The notes beneath the pieces are model-generated. The model was not told the DNA's origin, made no database searches, and saw only the letters and a program-made list of their open reading frames with translations. Positions 36,712 to 48,523 of a stretch of 64,000 bases of DNA are shown here, piece after piece. The stretch is from Micromonospora chalcea (GTDB lineage: Bacteria; Actinomycetota; Actinomycetes; Mycobacteriales; Micromonosporaceae): the NCBI RefSeq assembly GCF_002926165.1, contig NZ_MAGP01000086.1, forward strand, positions 35,640-99,639, written 5' to 3'. Both the position numbers and the translations under genes were made by a program. Position 1 is the first letter of the stretch; each line of letters starts with the position of its first letter.

Positions 36712-37251
36712 ATGGCCTCGTACCACCACGGCGACCTCCGCCGCGTCCTGCTGAGCACCGCCGCCGAGGCGATCGCCGAGTCCGGACCGGCCGCGCTGAG
36801 CCTGCGTGAGCTGGCTCGGCGCGCCGGGGTCTCGCACGCCGCGCCGGCGCACCACTTCGGCGACAAGGCCGGGCTGCTCACCGCGTTCGCCACCCAGGGC
36901 TTCGACCTGCTCGCCGACGCGTTGCGGCAGGCCGGGGACGACCTGCTCGACACCGGCGTGGCCTACGTCGGGTTCGCGGTGCGGCACCGGGCGCACTTCG
37001 ACGTCATGTTCCGGCCCGAGCTGTACCGGGCCGACGACCCGGAGCTGGTCGCCGCCCGCGCCCGCTCCGGCGACGTGCTGCGCGAGGGGGTGGCCCGGCA
37101 CACCGGGCGGGAGCCGGACGCCGACGCGCTCGCCGCCTGGTCGATCGTGCACGGCTTCGCCACGCTCTGGCTCTCCGGCGCGCTGCCGCCACGGGTGGGC
37201 GACGACCCGGAGGCTGCCGCCCGTACCGTGATCAGGCGGTTGTTCGACTGA
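36712..37251 (+). CDS. TetR family transcriptional regulator
   Basis: 179-aa repressor. The N-terminal helix-turn-helix is LSLRELARRAGVSHAAPAHHFGDKAGLLTAFA (about 30-60), beginning SYHHGDLRRVLL. The C-terminal domain matches the WHG-type effector fold (AYVGFAVRHRAHFDVMFRPEL). The ATG is leaderless. Two palindromes upstream are likely its operators. It probably controls the divergent doxX-like gene; effector unknown. Confidence 0.9.
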   Translation: MASYHHGDLRRVLLSTAAEAIAESGPAALSLRELARRAGVSHAAPAHHFGDKAGLLTAFATQGFDLLADALRQAGDDLLDTGVAYVGFAVRHRAHFDVMFRPELYRADDPELVAARARSGDVLREGVARHTGREPDADALAAWSIVHGFATLWLSGALPPRVGDDPEAAARTVIRRLFD

Positions 37252-37263
37252 GCCGGCCGAACG

Positions 37264-38825
<1,562 letters not shown>

Positions 38826-38828
38826 ACC

Positions 38829-40580
38829 TCAGGCGATGGTGCAGATCGCGGCGCCGGACGTGATCACCGCGCCGACCTCGGCGGCGAGCCCGCTGACCGT
38901 GCCGGCCTTGTGCGCGTGCAGCGGCTGCTCCATCTTCATCGCCTCCAGCACCACGACCAGGTCGCCCTCGGCCACCTCGTCGCCGTCGGCGACCGCGATC
39001 TTCACGATCGTGCCCTGCATCGGCGAGGTGAGCGTGTCGCCGCTGACCGCGGCACCCGCCTTGCCTCCGCCGCCCCGGCGGGCCGGCTTCTTCGCGGCGG
39101 GCGCGGCTGCCGCCGTACCCGCGCCGAGCCCGGCGGGGAGGACGACCTCCAGCCGCTTGCCGCCCACCTCGACCACGACGGTCTCGCGCTCGGCCGGCTC
39201 GTCGGCGGCGCCGGCGGCGGCGGTGAACGCCGGTACGGTGTTGTCCCACTCGGTCTCGATCCACCGGGTGTGCACGGTGAACGGTTCGGCGGTGAACGCC
39301 TCGTCGCGGATCACCAGGCGGTGGAAGGGCAGCGCGGTGGCCATGCCGTCGACCACCATCTCGTCGAGCGCCCGGCGGGCCCGCTCCAGCGCCTCGGCGC
39401 GCGTCTCGCCGACGATGATCACCTTGGCGAGCAGCGAGTCGAAGTTGCCGCCGATCACGTCGCCGGCCGAGATGCCGGTGTCCACCCGCACGCCCGGCCC
39501 GGAGGGCAGGCGCAGCGCGGTGACGGTGCCCGGGGCGGGCAGGAAGTTGCGGCCCGGGTCCTCGCCGTTGATCCGGAACTCGATGGCGTGTCCGCGCGGC
39601 GTCGGGTCCTCGGTGAAGCGCAGCTTCTCCCCGTCGGCGATGCGGAACTGCTCGCGCACCAGGTCGATGCCGGCGGTCTCCTCGGTGACCGGGTGCTCGA
39701 CCTGCAGCCGGGTGTTCACCTCCAGGAAGGAGATCGTGCCGTCCGCGCCGACCAGGTATTCCACGGTGCCGGCGCCGTGGTAGCCGGCCTCGCGGCAGAT
39801 GGCCTTGGCGCTGTCGTGGATCTGGGCGCGCTGGGCGTCGGTGAGGAACGGCGCGGGCGCCTCCTCGACGAGCTTCTGGTGCCGGCGCTGCAGCGAGCAG
39901 TCCCGGGTGCCCACCACGATCACGTTGCCGTGCTGGTCGGCCAGCACCTGCGCCTCGACGTGGCGCGGCTTGTCGAGGTAGCGCTCGACGAAGCACTCGC
40001 CCCGGCCGAACGCGGCGACCGCCTCACGGGTGGCCGACTCGAACAGGTGCGGGATCTCCTCCATGGTGCGGGCGACCTTCAGGCCACGCCCGCCACCGCC
40101 GAAGGCGGCCTTGATCGCCACCGGCAGGCCGTGGTCGACGGCGAACGCCATCACCTCGTCCGCGTTGCCCACCGGGTCGGGGGTGCCGGGCACCAGCGGC
40201 GCGCCGGCGCGCTGCGCGATGTGCCGGGCGGTCACCTTGTCGCCGAGGTCGCGGATCGCCTGCGGGGTGGGGCCGATCCAGGTGAGCCCGGCGTCGATGA
40301 CGGCCTGGGCGAAGTCGGCGTTCTCGGAGAGGAAGCCGTAGCCGGGGTGCACCGCGTCCGCGCCGGACCGGGCCGCGACGTCGATCAGCTTGTCGATGCG
40401 CAGGTAGCTGTCCGCGGCGGTGTCGCCGCCGAGCGCGTACGCCTCGTCGGCGAGCGTGGCGTGCAGGGCGTCCCGGTCGGAGTCCGCGTAGACGGCGACG
40501 CTCGCCAGGCCGGCGTCGCGACAGGCGCGAATGACGCGGACGGCGATCTCGCCGCGGTTGGCGATGAGAACCTTGCGCAC
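38829..40580 (-). CDS. accA: Acyl-CoA carboxylase alpha chain (biotin carboxylase plus BCCP)
   Basis: 583-aa protein. The biotin carboxylase is residues 1-450 ([16 protein letters not shown]-grasp [24 protein letters not shown]). A linker with an Ala/Lys/Gly-rich stretch follows, then a biotinyl domain with EAMKMEQ (Lys near 548). It supplies carboxybiotin to the beta subunit (PccB/AccB) for malonyl- or methylmalonyl-CoA formation. Actinobacterial alpha chains are shared between carboxylases. The GTG at 40580 has GGGAGGAG 7 nt upstream; the longer frame upstream is a shadow. Partner genes accE, pccB and birA are in the right half of the window. Confidence 0.95.
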   Translation of the reverse strand: MRKVLIANRGEIAVRVIRACRDAGLASVAVYADSDRDALHATLADEAYALGGDTAADSYLRIDKLIDVAARSGADAVHPGYGFLSENADFAQAVIDAGLTWIGPTPQAIRDLGDKVTARHIAQRAGAPLVPGTPDPVGNADEVMAFAVDHGLPVAIKAAFGGGGRGLKVARTMEEIPHLFESATREAVAAFGRGECFVERYLDKPRHVEAQVLADQHGNVIVVGTRDCSLQRRHQKLVEEAPAPFLTDAQRAQIHDSAKAICREAGYHGAGTVEYLVGADGTISFLEVNTRLQVEHPVTEETAGIDLVREQFRIADGEKLRFTEDPTPRGHAIEFRINGEDPGRNFLPAPGTVTALRLPSGPGVRVDTGISAGDVIGGNFDSLLAKVIIVGETRAEALERARRALDEMVVDGMATALPFHRLVIRDEAFTAEPFTVHTRWIETEWDNTVPAFTAAAGAADEPAERETVVVEVGGKRLEVVLPAGLGAGTAAAAPAAKKPARRGGGGKAGAAVSGDTLTSPMQGTIVKIAVADGDEVAEGDLVVVLEAMKMEQPLHAHKAGTVSGLAAEVGAVITSGAAICTIA

Positions 40581-40685
40581 CTTGAGGCTCCTCCCGGGAG
40601 GTCGTTGCCGGGAGTTTAGCGGCCTACCTGCGGAGCCTAACGATCGCTCAGTGTGGGATGCGGCACTGTAGTCAAATTTGCCTAT

Positions 40686-40691
40686 TACGCT
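40686..40691 (+). promoter_or_regulatory. -10 box of the padR gene
   Basis: TACGCT ends 6 nt before the GTG at 40698; no SD, so a leaderless transcript is likely. Confidence 0.55.
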
Positions 40692-40697
40692 TGTCCG

Positions 40698-41303
40698 GTG
40701 TCGGCAACGAGGATGATGATTCTGGGCCTGGTCCGGTGGATGCAGCCGGTGCACGGCTACGACGTGCGCCGTGAGCTGCTGAGCTGGAGCGCGGACAAGT
40801 GGGCCAACGTGCAGCCCGGCTCGATCTACCACGCGCTGCGCAAACTCACCGACGAGGGCCTGCTGCGGACCGTCTCGGTCGAGCAGGTGGGCGCCCGCCC
40901 GGCCCGCACCACGTACGAGGTGACGGCGAAGGGGGAGGACGAGTTCGAGACGCTGCTGCGCGCGCAGTGGTGGCAGGTGCAGGAGCCGCCGGACCCGTTC
41001 GTGGCGGCGTTCTCCTTCCTGCCGGCGATGCCGCGCGAGGAGGCCGCGGCGGCGCTGCGCAACCGGGCGAACCTCCTTCGCGCCGGGGTCGAGTCGATGC
41101 GCGCCTCGCTCGACTCGGACTGGGTACGCACCCGCAAGCCGGTGCACGTCGGGTGGATGTTCGAGCTGTGGCTGGCCCGCGCCGAGGCGGAGACGGCGTG
41201 GTGCGAGCGGATCGCGGAGCGGATCGAGTCGGGAGTGTCGTACCTGCCCGATGGGATGGAGCGGGCCGAGGGCTGGTCGGGCTGGACCGACGGCTCCCGA
41301 TGA
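40698..41303 (+). CDS. PadR family transcriptional regulator
   Basis: 201 aa with an N-terminal winged helix ([25 protein letters not shown], then [22 protein letters not shown] and wing [15 protein letters not shown]) and a C-terminal dimerisation helix domain as in PadR/Vir family proteins. GTG start with a leaderless promoter. It lies directly upstream of an ABC-2 exporter on the same strand and most likely represses it; PadR/ABC pairs are common in drug export. Confidence 0.9.
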   Translation: MSATRMMILGLVRWMQPVHGYDVRRELLSWSADKWANVQPGSIYHALRKLTDEGLLRTVSVEQVGARPARTTYEVTAKGEDEFETLLRAQWWQVQEPPDPFVAAFSFLPAMPREEAAAALRNRANLLRAGVESMRASLDSDWVRTRKPVHVGWMFELWLARAEAETAWCERIAERIESGVSYLPDGMERAEGWSGWTDGSR

Positions 41304-41313
41304 CACGACATAA

Positions 41314-41349
41314 TCAACGTTGACCAAAGAAGCTATATCGCGTTAGCCT
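41314..41349 (+). promoter_or_regulatory. Promoter with TCAACGTTGA palindrome before the ABC-2 exporter
   Basis: TTGACC (41320-41325), an 18-nt spacer and TAGCCT (41344-41349) make a promoter for the ABC operon. The 10-bp palindrome TCAACGTTGA (41314-41323) overlaps the -35, a natural place for the PadR repressor to bind. Confidence 0.55.
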
Positions 41350-41430
41350 CGGCAGGAATCGCGGGGGATTCGTGCGTCCTCGCGGACGATCGGCGGCCGG
41401 TCAGGCCCGCCCGGACGACCAGGAGCAGAG

Positions 41431-42390
<960 letters not shown>

Positions 42391-42407
42391 CCCCCGGAGA
42401 AGCTGTC

Positions 42408-43163
42408 ATGAAACTCGCCCGCGACACCTGGCTGATCTTCCAGCGCCAGACGCAACTGCTGCTGCGCAACCCGGTGTGGATCTTCGTCGGCGTCTTCCAG
42501 CCGGTGATGTACCTGCTCCTGTTCGCCCCGCTGCTCAAGCCCGCGCTGAACGCCCCGACGCAGGCCGCCGCGTACAAGATCTTCGTGCCCGGCCTGCTCG
42601 TGCTGCTGGCCATCTTCGGCGGCCTGTTCCAGGGCTTCGGCCTGATCGCCGAACTGCGGGCCGGCGTGATCGAACGCTCCCGGGTCACCCCGGTCAGCCG
42701 GCTCGCGCTGCTGCTCGGCCGGTCCCTGCGGGACGTGGTCTCGCTCATCGCGCAGGCGGTCATCATCACGCTGCTGGCGCTCGCGTTCGACCTGCGCGTC
42801 TTCATCGGCAACCTGCTCCTGGCGTACCTGATGCTCGCCCTCATCGCGCTGATGACCTCGGCCGTCTCCTACGGCATCGCGCTCAAGGTCAAGAGCGAGG
42901 ACGCGCTCGCCCCGCTCATGAACACCGTCGCGCAGCCGGTGCTGCTGCTCTCCGGCATCCTGCTGCCGCTCACCTTCGCGCCGGGCTGGCTCCAGGGCGT
43001 GGCCAAGTGGAACCCGTTCTCCTGGGCGGTCGAGGGCACGCGCGCGCTGTTCAACGGCGACCTCGGCAACGACCGCGTCTGGCAGGGCCTCGGCATCATC
43101 GCGGTGCTCGCCGCCGCAGGCGTTTTCTGGGCCGCCCGCCAGTTCGCCCGCAGTGTCCGCTGA
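42408..43163 (+). CDS. ABC-2 type permease (DrrB-like)
   Basis: 251-aa protein with six membrane helices and the ABC-2 signature region NPFSWAVEGTRALFNGDL. It starts MKLARDTWLIFQRQTQLLLRN, a cytoplasmic amphipathic start typical of DrrB. It partners the upstream ATPase; substrate unknown. The open frame continues upstream only as a shadow of the ATPase gene. Confidence 0.92.
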   Translation: MKLARDTWLIFQRQTQLLLRNPVWIFVGVFQPVMYLLLFAPLLKPALNAPTQAAAYKIFVPGLLVLLAIFGGLFQGFGLIAELRAGVIERSRVTPVSRLALLLGRSLRDVVSLIAQAVIITLLALAFDLRVFIGNLLLAYLMLALIALMTSAVSYGIALKVKSEDALAPLMNTVAQPVLLLSGILLPLTFAPGWLQGVAKWNPFSWAVEGTRALFNGDLGNDRVWQGLGIIAVLAAAGVFWAARQFARSVR

Positions 43164-43225
43164 CCAGGGGAGACGTACCTCTCAGGAGGCAGGGGGCACC
43201 GGTGCCACGCGCGTAGCGTGGGCCG

Positions 43226-44629
43226 GTGCCCCGCCTCACCCGTGACCGGATCACCTGGCTGACCTACGCCCAGCTCGGTCTCTGGGGCTTCTTCCTCTAC
43301 GGATTCGGCCCGGTCGTACCGCTGCTCCGCGACGAACAGGGCACCAGCGCCGCCGTCGCCGGCCTGCACAGCACCGGCATCGCCGTCGGCGCGCTGGCCG
43401 GCGGAGCGCTGTTCGCCCCGGTCGCCCGCCGCCTCGGCCGCGGCCCCGCCATCTGGCTCGGCCTCGCCGGCGTCGCCGCCGGCGTCACCGCGCTCGGCCT
43501 GCTCCGCCCGCTACCGGCCACGCTCGCCGCCGTCGCGGTCATCGCCACCTTCGGCATGATGATCGTCAGTGGCGTCAGCGTGGTGCTCACCGCCCGGCAC
43601 GGACCCGCCGCCCCCGCCGCGCTCACCGAGGCCAACGCCGCGTGCGCCGGCATGGGCATCCTGGCGCCGCTGACCATCGGCGCCAGCGTCGACGCCGGCC
43701 TCGGCTGGCGACCGCTGATGGCCGTCGAGGTCGGGCTGATCACGCTTGTCGCGCTCGCGGCTCTGACCTTCCGGGTACGCGGGCCGAACCGCGCCCCCGC
43801 TGTCGCGGCTGCCGGCACACCGGTCGCCGTGGCCGCATCCACCCGGGTGCCCGCCGTCCCCACGTCCGGGGTGGCCGAGGACGCCGCGCCCGCTCCGGCA
43901 GTACCCGCCGTCGGCGCATCCGACGCCGCCGTGCCCGCTTCGGGCGCTCCCGTCACCGTGTCGTCCGGGGGCGCCGCGCCTGTGCCCGCTTCGGCCGTGC
44001 CCGCGCCGGGGTTGCCGGCGTCGGAGGTGCCCGCCTCCGGGGTGCGTGGGGCAGCGGGGCGGCTGCCGCGTGCGTACTGGATCGCCTGGATTCTGATGTC
44101 CGTCACCGGGTCGATCGAGGTCTGCCTGTCGCTCTGGACCGCCGACGTGCTGCGGACCCACGCCGGGCTGAGCGCGGGCGGGGCGTCGGCGGCGGTGGCC
44201 GCGATCGTCTGCGGCATGTTCGCCGGCCGGATCGCCGGTGGCCGGGCCGCGCTGCGCTGGCCGCCGGTGCCGCTGCTGCTCGGCGCGCTCACCGTCTCGC
44301 TGGCCGGGTTCGCGCTGTTCTGGGGCAGTACGGTCGGCTGGCTCGCCGTCACCGGCCTGGTCGTGCTCGGCCTGGGCAACGCGCTGCACTACCCGCTGGC
44401 GATCTCCATCGCGCTCGCAGTCGCCGGTCCGGCCGCCGACAAGGCGGCGGGCTGGTCGGCGTACTCGATGGGTGTGGGTTTCGGGATCGCGCCGGTCGCG
44501 CTCGGCTGGGTGGCCGACGGCGCCGGCCCGCACCCGGCGTTCCTGCTGCTGCCCGCGTTCATCGCGGTGGCGGTGCTGCTGACGGTGCGGCTGGGGCGTG
44601 CCTTGCCCGCGCCGGTCCGCGCGACTTGA
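43226..44629 (+). CDS. MFS transporter with an Ala/Pro-rich central loop
   Basis: 467-aa 12-helix MFS protein. Residues ~190-275 form an unusual loop with repeats such as VPASG and PVAVAAS, in place of the normal 30-50 aa linker between halves. The two helix bundles look intact (GRGPAIWLGLAGVAAG and GMFAGRIAGGRAALR). The GTG start follows TAGCGT by 6 nt (leaderless). Substrate unknown. Confidence 0.85.
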   Translation: MPRLTRDRITWLTYAQLGLWGFFLYGFGPVVPLLRDEQGTSAAVAGLHSTGIAVGALAGGALFAPVARRLGRGPAIWLGLAGVAAGVTALGLLRPLPATLAAVAVIATFGMMIVSGVSVVLTARHGPAAPAALTEANAACAGMGILAPLTIGASVDAGLGWRPLMAVEVGLITLVALAALTFRVRGPNRAPAVAAAGTPVAVAASTRVPAVPTSGVAEDAAPAPAVPAVGASDAAVPASGAPVTVSSGGAAPVPASAVPAPGLPASEVPASGVRGAAGRLPRAYWIAWILMSVTGSIEVCLSLWTADVLRTHAGLSAGGASAAVAAIVCGMFAGRIAGGRAALRWPPVPLLLGALTVSLAGFALFWGSTVGWLAVTGLVVLGLGNALHYPLAISIALAVAGPAADKAAGWSAYSMGVGFGIAPVALGWVADGAGPHPAFLLLPAFIAVAVLLTVRLGRALPAPVRAT

Positions 44630-44645
44630 TCGACTCCGTTTCGGC

Positions 44646-44684
44646 GAGGTGGCGGTATCTGGTGTTCAGGGTTGCCGCCACTTC
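44646..44684. repeat. Inverted repeat related to the 6.7-7.5 kb array
   Basis: GAGGTGGCGG (44646-44655) and CCGCCACTTC (44675-44684), one mismatch, between the convergent MFS and O-methyltransferase genes. It shares the 14-mer TGCCGCCACTTCGG with 7462-7475 and TTTCGGCGAGGTGG-style words with the tandem array. Possibly a terminator. Confidence 0.6.
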
Positions 44685-44707
44685 GGCGAGGTTGTGTTCG
44701 GGCCGGC

Positions 44708-45361
44708 TCAGAGCACTCGGGCGAGTGTGACGCCGTCGGCGATCGGCAGCATGACCGCCTCGACGCGCACGTCCGCGATCACCGCGTCGTTGAAGGCGGC
44801 GATCGCCCGGTCGTCGGCGTTGCGCGGGGCGAGCACCCGGCCGTCGCGCAGCGTGTTGTCGACGGCGACCACCGCGCCGGGGCGCATGCGCGGCACCAGC
44901 TCGTCCCAGTAGATCGGGTAGCCGACCTTGTCCGCGTCGATGAACGCGAAGTCCAGGTAACGCTCGCGGGGCAGCTCGCGCAGCGTCTGGGCGGCCGGGC
45001 CGATGCGCAGCTCGATCCGGTCCTGCACACCGGCGCGCTCCCAGTAGCGCCGGGCCACGCCCGTGTACTCCTCGGAGATGTCGAAGCAGGTCAGCCGCCC
45101 GCCATCGGCGAGCCCCCGGGCGATCGCCAGCGAGGAGAGGCCGGTGAACGTGCCCACCTCGACCGCCTGCCGTACGCCGAGCAGCCGGGTCAGGAACGTC
45201 AGGAACGCCGCCTGCTCCGGCGCGACCTGCATGACCGCCTCGGCGGGCAGGGCCGCCCGGGTCTCCTCGGCCAGCTCCCGGACGATCTCGTCCGGCGCGG
45301 ACCCGTGGGCCACCAGGTAGGCGTGCAGTTCCGGGGTTAGCGGCAGAGGCTTCGTGGTCAT
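44708..45361 (-). CDS. O-methyltransferase (class I SAM, caffeoyl-CoA OMT type)
   Basis: 217-aa SAM-dependent methyltransferase of the Methyltransf_3 type: SAM motif VEVGTFTGLSSLAIARGL, metal/substrate region FIDADKVGY and DNTLRDGRV. The family O-methylates catechol-like substrates with a divalent metal; the substrate here is unknown. It ends convergently with the MFS gene, and its ATG is 9 nt downstream of the maf stop (same strand), so it is probably cotranscribed with maf. Confidence 0.9.
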   Translation of the reverse strand: MTTKPLPLTPELHAYLVAHGSAPDEIVRELAEETRAALPAEAVMQVAPEQAAFLTFLTRLLGVRQAVEVGTFTGLSSLAIARGLADGGRLTCFDISEEYTGVARRYWERAGVQDRIELRIGPAAQTLRELPRERYLDFAFIDADKVGYPIYWDELVPRMRPGAVVAVDNTLRDGRVLAPRNADDRAIAAFNDAVIADVRVEAVMLPIADGVTLARVL

Positions 45362-45370
45362 GTCCGGACG

Positions 45371-46027
45371 TTAGCCGAGATGCTCGATCTCCTGGCCCCC
45401 GGGCGCGACCTTCGTCCACAGGTCGACGATGCTCAGCTCCACCTCGGCGAGCAGTCGGCGCAGCAACGGCAGGGACAACCCCACCACTGTGCCCGGGTCA
45501 CCCTCGATCCCGGTCAGGAACGCGCCGCCCAGCCCGTCGATGGTGAACGCGCCGGCAACGGCCAGCGGCTCGCCCGTCGCCACGTACGCGGCGATCTCCT
45601 CGTCGCTGATGTCGGCGAAATGCACAGTGGTCGACGCGACGGCCTCGGCCCGCGACTCGTACGTCACGTCGATCAGACTGTGCCCGGTGTGCAGGACACC
45701 GCTGCGCCCGCGCATCCGCTGCCACCGCCGGGTGGCGTCCGCCGCGTCATCAGGCTTGCCGAGGATCTCACCGTCGAAGGCCAGCACCGAGTCACAGCCG
45801 AGCACGAGAGTGCGCTCATCCCGCGACGGCCGCAGCCGATCGCGTACGGCCTGCGCCTTCAACCGGGCCAACTCCAGACACAGATCCTCGGCGCGCTCGC
45901 TGACCACCTGCGACTCGTCCACGCCGCTGACCAGCACGTCGGGCTCGATGCCAGCGGCCTGGAGCAACTTGCGGCGGGCGGGAGACTGCGAGGCGAGCAC
46001 GAGGCGCACCGGTACGGAGGTCGACAC
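45371..46027 (-). CDS. maf: Maf-like nucleotide pyrophosphatase
   Basis: 218-aa Maf/HAM1-fold protein with SQSPARRKLL near the N-terminus and the catalytic-site GCDSVL, GKP and DxxxA motifs. The family hydrolyses non-canonical NTPs (dTTP/UTP or m7GTP). I chose the GTG at 46027 (VSTSVPVRLV): TAGCGT lies 7 nt before it, giving a leaderless mRNA. In many actinobacteria maf lies beside accE and pccB; here a type VII trio separates it from accE. Confidence 0.92.
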   Translation of the reverse strand: MSTSVPVRLVLASQSPARRKLLQAAGIEPDVLVSGVDESQVVSERAEDLCLELARLKAQAVRDRLRPSRDERTLVLGCDSVLAFDGEILGKPDDAADATRRWQRMRGRSGVLHTGHSLIDVTYESRAEAVASTTVHFADISDEEIAAYVATGEPLAVAGAFTIDGLGGAFLTGIEGDPGTVVGLSLPLLRRLLAEVELSIVDLWTKVAPGGQEIEHLG

Positions 46028-46037
46028 CCCGCCGACG

Positions 46038-47186
46038 CTACCGGCTGACCCTCGGCGGCGGGTCGTCGGCACGTCGGCGCCGACGCCAGAACAGGTATCC
46101 GCCGCCCGCCGCCACCAGCACACCCAGGGTGGCGAGCCCGCGTACGGTCGCGCTGCTGTCGTCGCCCTTTTCCGGGGCTGCCTCCGCCGACGCCGGTGGC
46201 GTGACGTTCGAGGACTCGAAGCCGAGCGGGGGGACATCAGCGGTGAGCGCCGCTACCAGGTCGATGACGCCGTAGCCGTACTGGTCGTCGCGGCCTGGTG
46301 GTCCCTTGTCGACGGCGGTGGCGGTCAGCCGGTGGGCGACTTCCTGCGCGGGGAGGTTGGGGTACTTGGAGCGGATCAGGGCAGCAGCGCCGGCCACAAT
46401 CGCGGTGGCATCTGACGTACCGGTACTCCGGCGGTATCGACCCGCGAGGCTAGTGGAGTAAATGTCCACTGCGGGCGCGACGATATCCACATCCGCCCCG
46501 GAGACCGAGAATTCCGCTTTGTTGCCTTGCCTGTCAACGCCGCCTACGGCAATCACGCCCTGCTCGGATGCCGGATAGCTAATCGAGGTTTCGCTCGGGA
46601 AATTCCCAACGGCTGCTACTACGACGATATTCGCATTGAGTGCGGATTTGACCGCAGATTGCAAGCGAGGAGTAGGGGTGCTGGCCGCGGATATACTTAT
46701 TATATCTACATGTTGAGTTATTGCATACTCAATGCTGGCCGCTAAGTCATCGGGCTGGCCTAGTCCGGTCGTTGGCGTGTCGAAGATTGGGAGGATCTTG
46801 GATTTCGGTGCCACTCCGAGTGCCCCACGAGTCCCTCCCCGCCCATGCGCTGCGATGAGGCCCGCCATGCCGGTGCCGTGACTATTCGTGTCACGAAGGC
46901 CGTCTCCGCTTCCTCCCGAAATAACATCTGTTCCTGGAACTAAGTTCTTCTCTAGATCCGGGTGAGCCTCTACTCCCGTGTCAGGAACTGCTACAACAAT
47001 CCCATCGCCTTGACTGATGTCGTGGGCCTCTGTGGCCCTCAAGAACCTTAGGTGCCACTGATCACCTCTCACCCGATCTGACCCGTCCGCGGCCGGTGAC
47101 AATGCTGATGTCATCAAGCCAGGGCTCAGTGAGATGGTGAGTGACACGGCCAAGCTCCGTGCCACGAGCAGTGCTTCGAGAATCAC
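46038..47186 (-). CDS. Mycosin-type S8 serine protease (type VII secretion-associated)
   Basis: 382-aa subtilisin-like protease. It has an N-terminal signal-like hydrophobic stretch (about 1-30), catalytic triad D69 (VPDTGVEAH), H103 (NSHGTGMAG), S258 (TGTSDATA) and oxyanion N195. A linker follows, then one C-terminal membrane helix (LATLGVLVAAGGGYLFW) and a basic tail. This is the mycosin layout; mycosins process type VII substrates and stabilise the secretion machine. The GTG overlaps the upstream gene stop as GTGA. The N-terminal two-thirds is unusually low in GC for the window; the C-terminal third is normal. Confidence 0.85.
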   Translation of the reverse strand: MILEALLVARSLAVSLTISLSPGLMTSALSPAADGSDRVRGDQWHLRFLRATEAHDISQGDGIVVAVPDTGVEAHPDLEKNLVPGTDVISGGSGDGLRDTNSHGTGMAGLIAAHGRGGTRGALGVAPKSKILPIFDTPTTGLGQPDDLAASIEYAITQHVDIISISAASTPTPRLQSAVKSALNANIVVVAAVGNFPSETSISYPASEQGVIAVGGVDRQGNKAEFSVSGADVDIVAPAVDIYSTSLAGRYRRSTGTSDATAIVAGAAALIRSKYPNLPAQEVAHRLTATAVDKGPPGRDDQYGYGVIDLVAALTADVPPLGFESSNVTPPASAEAAPEKGDDSSATVRGLATLGVLVAAGGGYLFWRRRRRADDPPPRVSR

Positions 47187-48523
47187 CGATTGAAGCCTAT
47201 GGCGGGTCCCGGGTCAATCGGTCCCTCGTCAGGTGGCTCCAAGATTGGATCGACGCCACGTTCGACTTCCCAGGGGTTGTCCGCATCCCAGCGAAGTTCT
47301 GAATCCCTATTCAAGCCCATACTACTCTGCCTCCCGTGGCTGGGAGACAGGCCGGGCGCGCCGCCCAAGGGAGTCAACCCAGGGGTGCCGATGTGTGGAC
47401 CTCGGCCGGCATTCGGTCGAGATCCGGCAGCTCCCGTCGGTGCAGTTCCGGCCCCGCCTCCCCCGATGACTCCACCCGGAGGATTGACGCGTCTAGTTGG
47501 GCCACCCATGCCGGGCTGGCCGAGGGGAGCCCCAGGGATCAAGCCGCTTGCTCCGGTCGGACGCGGTGGAAGTGGCCGGTTGGTGCCTTTTCCGGCAGTT
47601 GGATCGTTCCCTGGCGGACCCAAGCCGGTGCTGCGGTTGGGTGCGGAGGGAAGGGGGATGCTGGGCGTACCAGAAGGATTGTTAGGAACAGTAGGGGATG
47701 CGGATCCGGGCATAGCTGGGACAGGCGTACTTGAGCCCGCGTTGCCTAGGATGGGACCCCCGCCTATAACGCCGCTCGTATGTGGGATGGCTGGTTGAGT
47801 TGGCGGTATCGCTGCGACGTTCGGTCGATGTTCGGTGGTTGGTCCGGGCGGCGCAATTGGCACTGGGGCGATGGGAGGGATGATTGGTGCCGGATCTGCT
47901 CCAGGATACGGATCAGACGAATGTGGGTCGGCCCTCGGTCCCGGCCGGACTGGTGCGGGTGGGCGCTGAAGCATGACCTGGGCGTGCTGCAGCTCGCCGC
48001 TCAACCCCGTCATCAACCCGCGCGCCCGTACGTTCAACTGCTCCAAGTCGTCGTCCGTGACCGGGGGCCGTTCCGGCAACCGGCTACCCGCCACCGCCTT
48101 CGGGTCGGCGATCGTCGCCTCGTACGCCCGCTTCTGCCGCAGCCTCTTCTCGTACTCCTCGTGCAGGGGTTGCAGCTCGGCCCGCGCGCTGCCGATGGCG
48201 CGGGTGGCGGCGGCGAGCGCGTCGTAGTTCGCGGCGGCGGCGTCGTGGGTGCGCTGCACGCGGTCGATGAGCTGGTCGAGTTCGGCGATGTACGCCCGCG
48301 CGGCGGCATTGGTCTCGGGTGGCCAGGCCTCGGCGAGGCCGCGCCGGTATTCCCGCAGCCGGCTGAGGTGGGTCAGCGCGAGGTCACAGACCTTGCGCCA
48401 ACCGGCGACCTGCTTCCACTGGCCGGCGGTGTCCTGGTCCTGGAGGCACGCCCACATGCTGAGGACGTCCATCAGCCGCCAGTCGGTCAGCCCGGAGGTG
48501 CGTCCGCTGCCCCGTTCGATCAC
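47183..48523 (-). CDS. PPE-like/WXG-containing protein with Pro/Gly-rich tail (probable T7SS substrate)
   Basis: 446-aa protein, no signal peptide. Residues ~25-180 are a helical hairpin with W-rich start (WACLQDQDTAGQW, AGWRKV) and LAEAWPPETNAAARAYIAEL, like WXG100/PPE domains. From ~190 on it is a low-complexity Pro/Gly/Ser tail (GVIGGGPILGNAG, PLPSAPNR) ending DEGPIDPGPAIGFNR. Coupled to its neighbours on both sides by GTGA overlaps. The tail-coding half (about 47183-47960) is low in GC, continuous with the low-GC half of the mycosin gene. The function is inferred from context only. Confidence 0.65.
   Translation of the reverse strand: MIERGSGRTSGLTDWRLMDVLSMWACLQDQDTAGQWKQVAGWRKVCDLALTHLSRLREYRRGLAEAWPPETNAAARAYIAELDQLIDRVQRTHDAAAANYDALAAATRAIGSARAELQPLHEEYEKRLRQKRAYEATIADPKAVAGSRLPERPPVTDDDLEQLNVRARGLMTGLSGELQHAQVMLQRPPAPVRPGPRADPHSSDPYPGADPAPIIPPIAPVPIAPPGPTTEHRPNVAAIPPTQPAIPHTSGVIGGGPILGNAGSSTPVPAMPGSASPTVPNNPSGTPSIPLPSAPNRSTGLGPPGNDPTAGKGTNRPLPPRPTGASGLIPGAPLGQPGMGGPTRRVNPPGGVIGGGGAGTAPTGAAGSRPNAGRGPHIGTPGLTPLGGAPGLSPSHGRQSSMGLNRDSELRWDADNPWEVERGVDPILEPPDEGPIDPGPAIGFNR

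Noticed and set aside
46527..46745. 72-aa plus-strand frame with odd composition inside the mycosin gene
   Set aside because: It arises from the low-GC block antisense to the protease, without SD or promoter.
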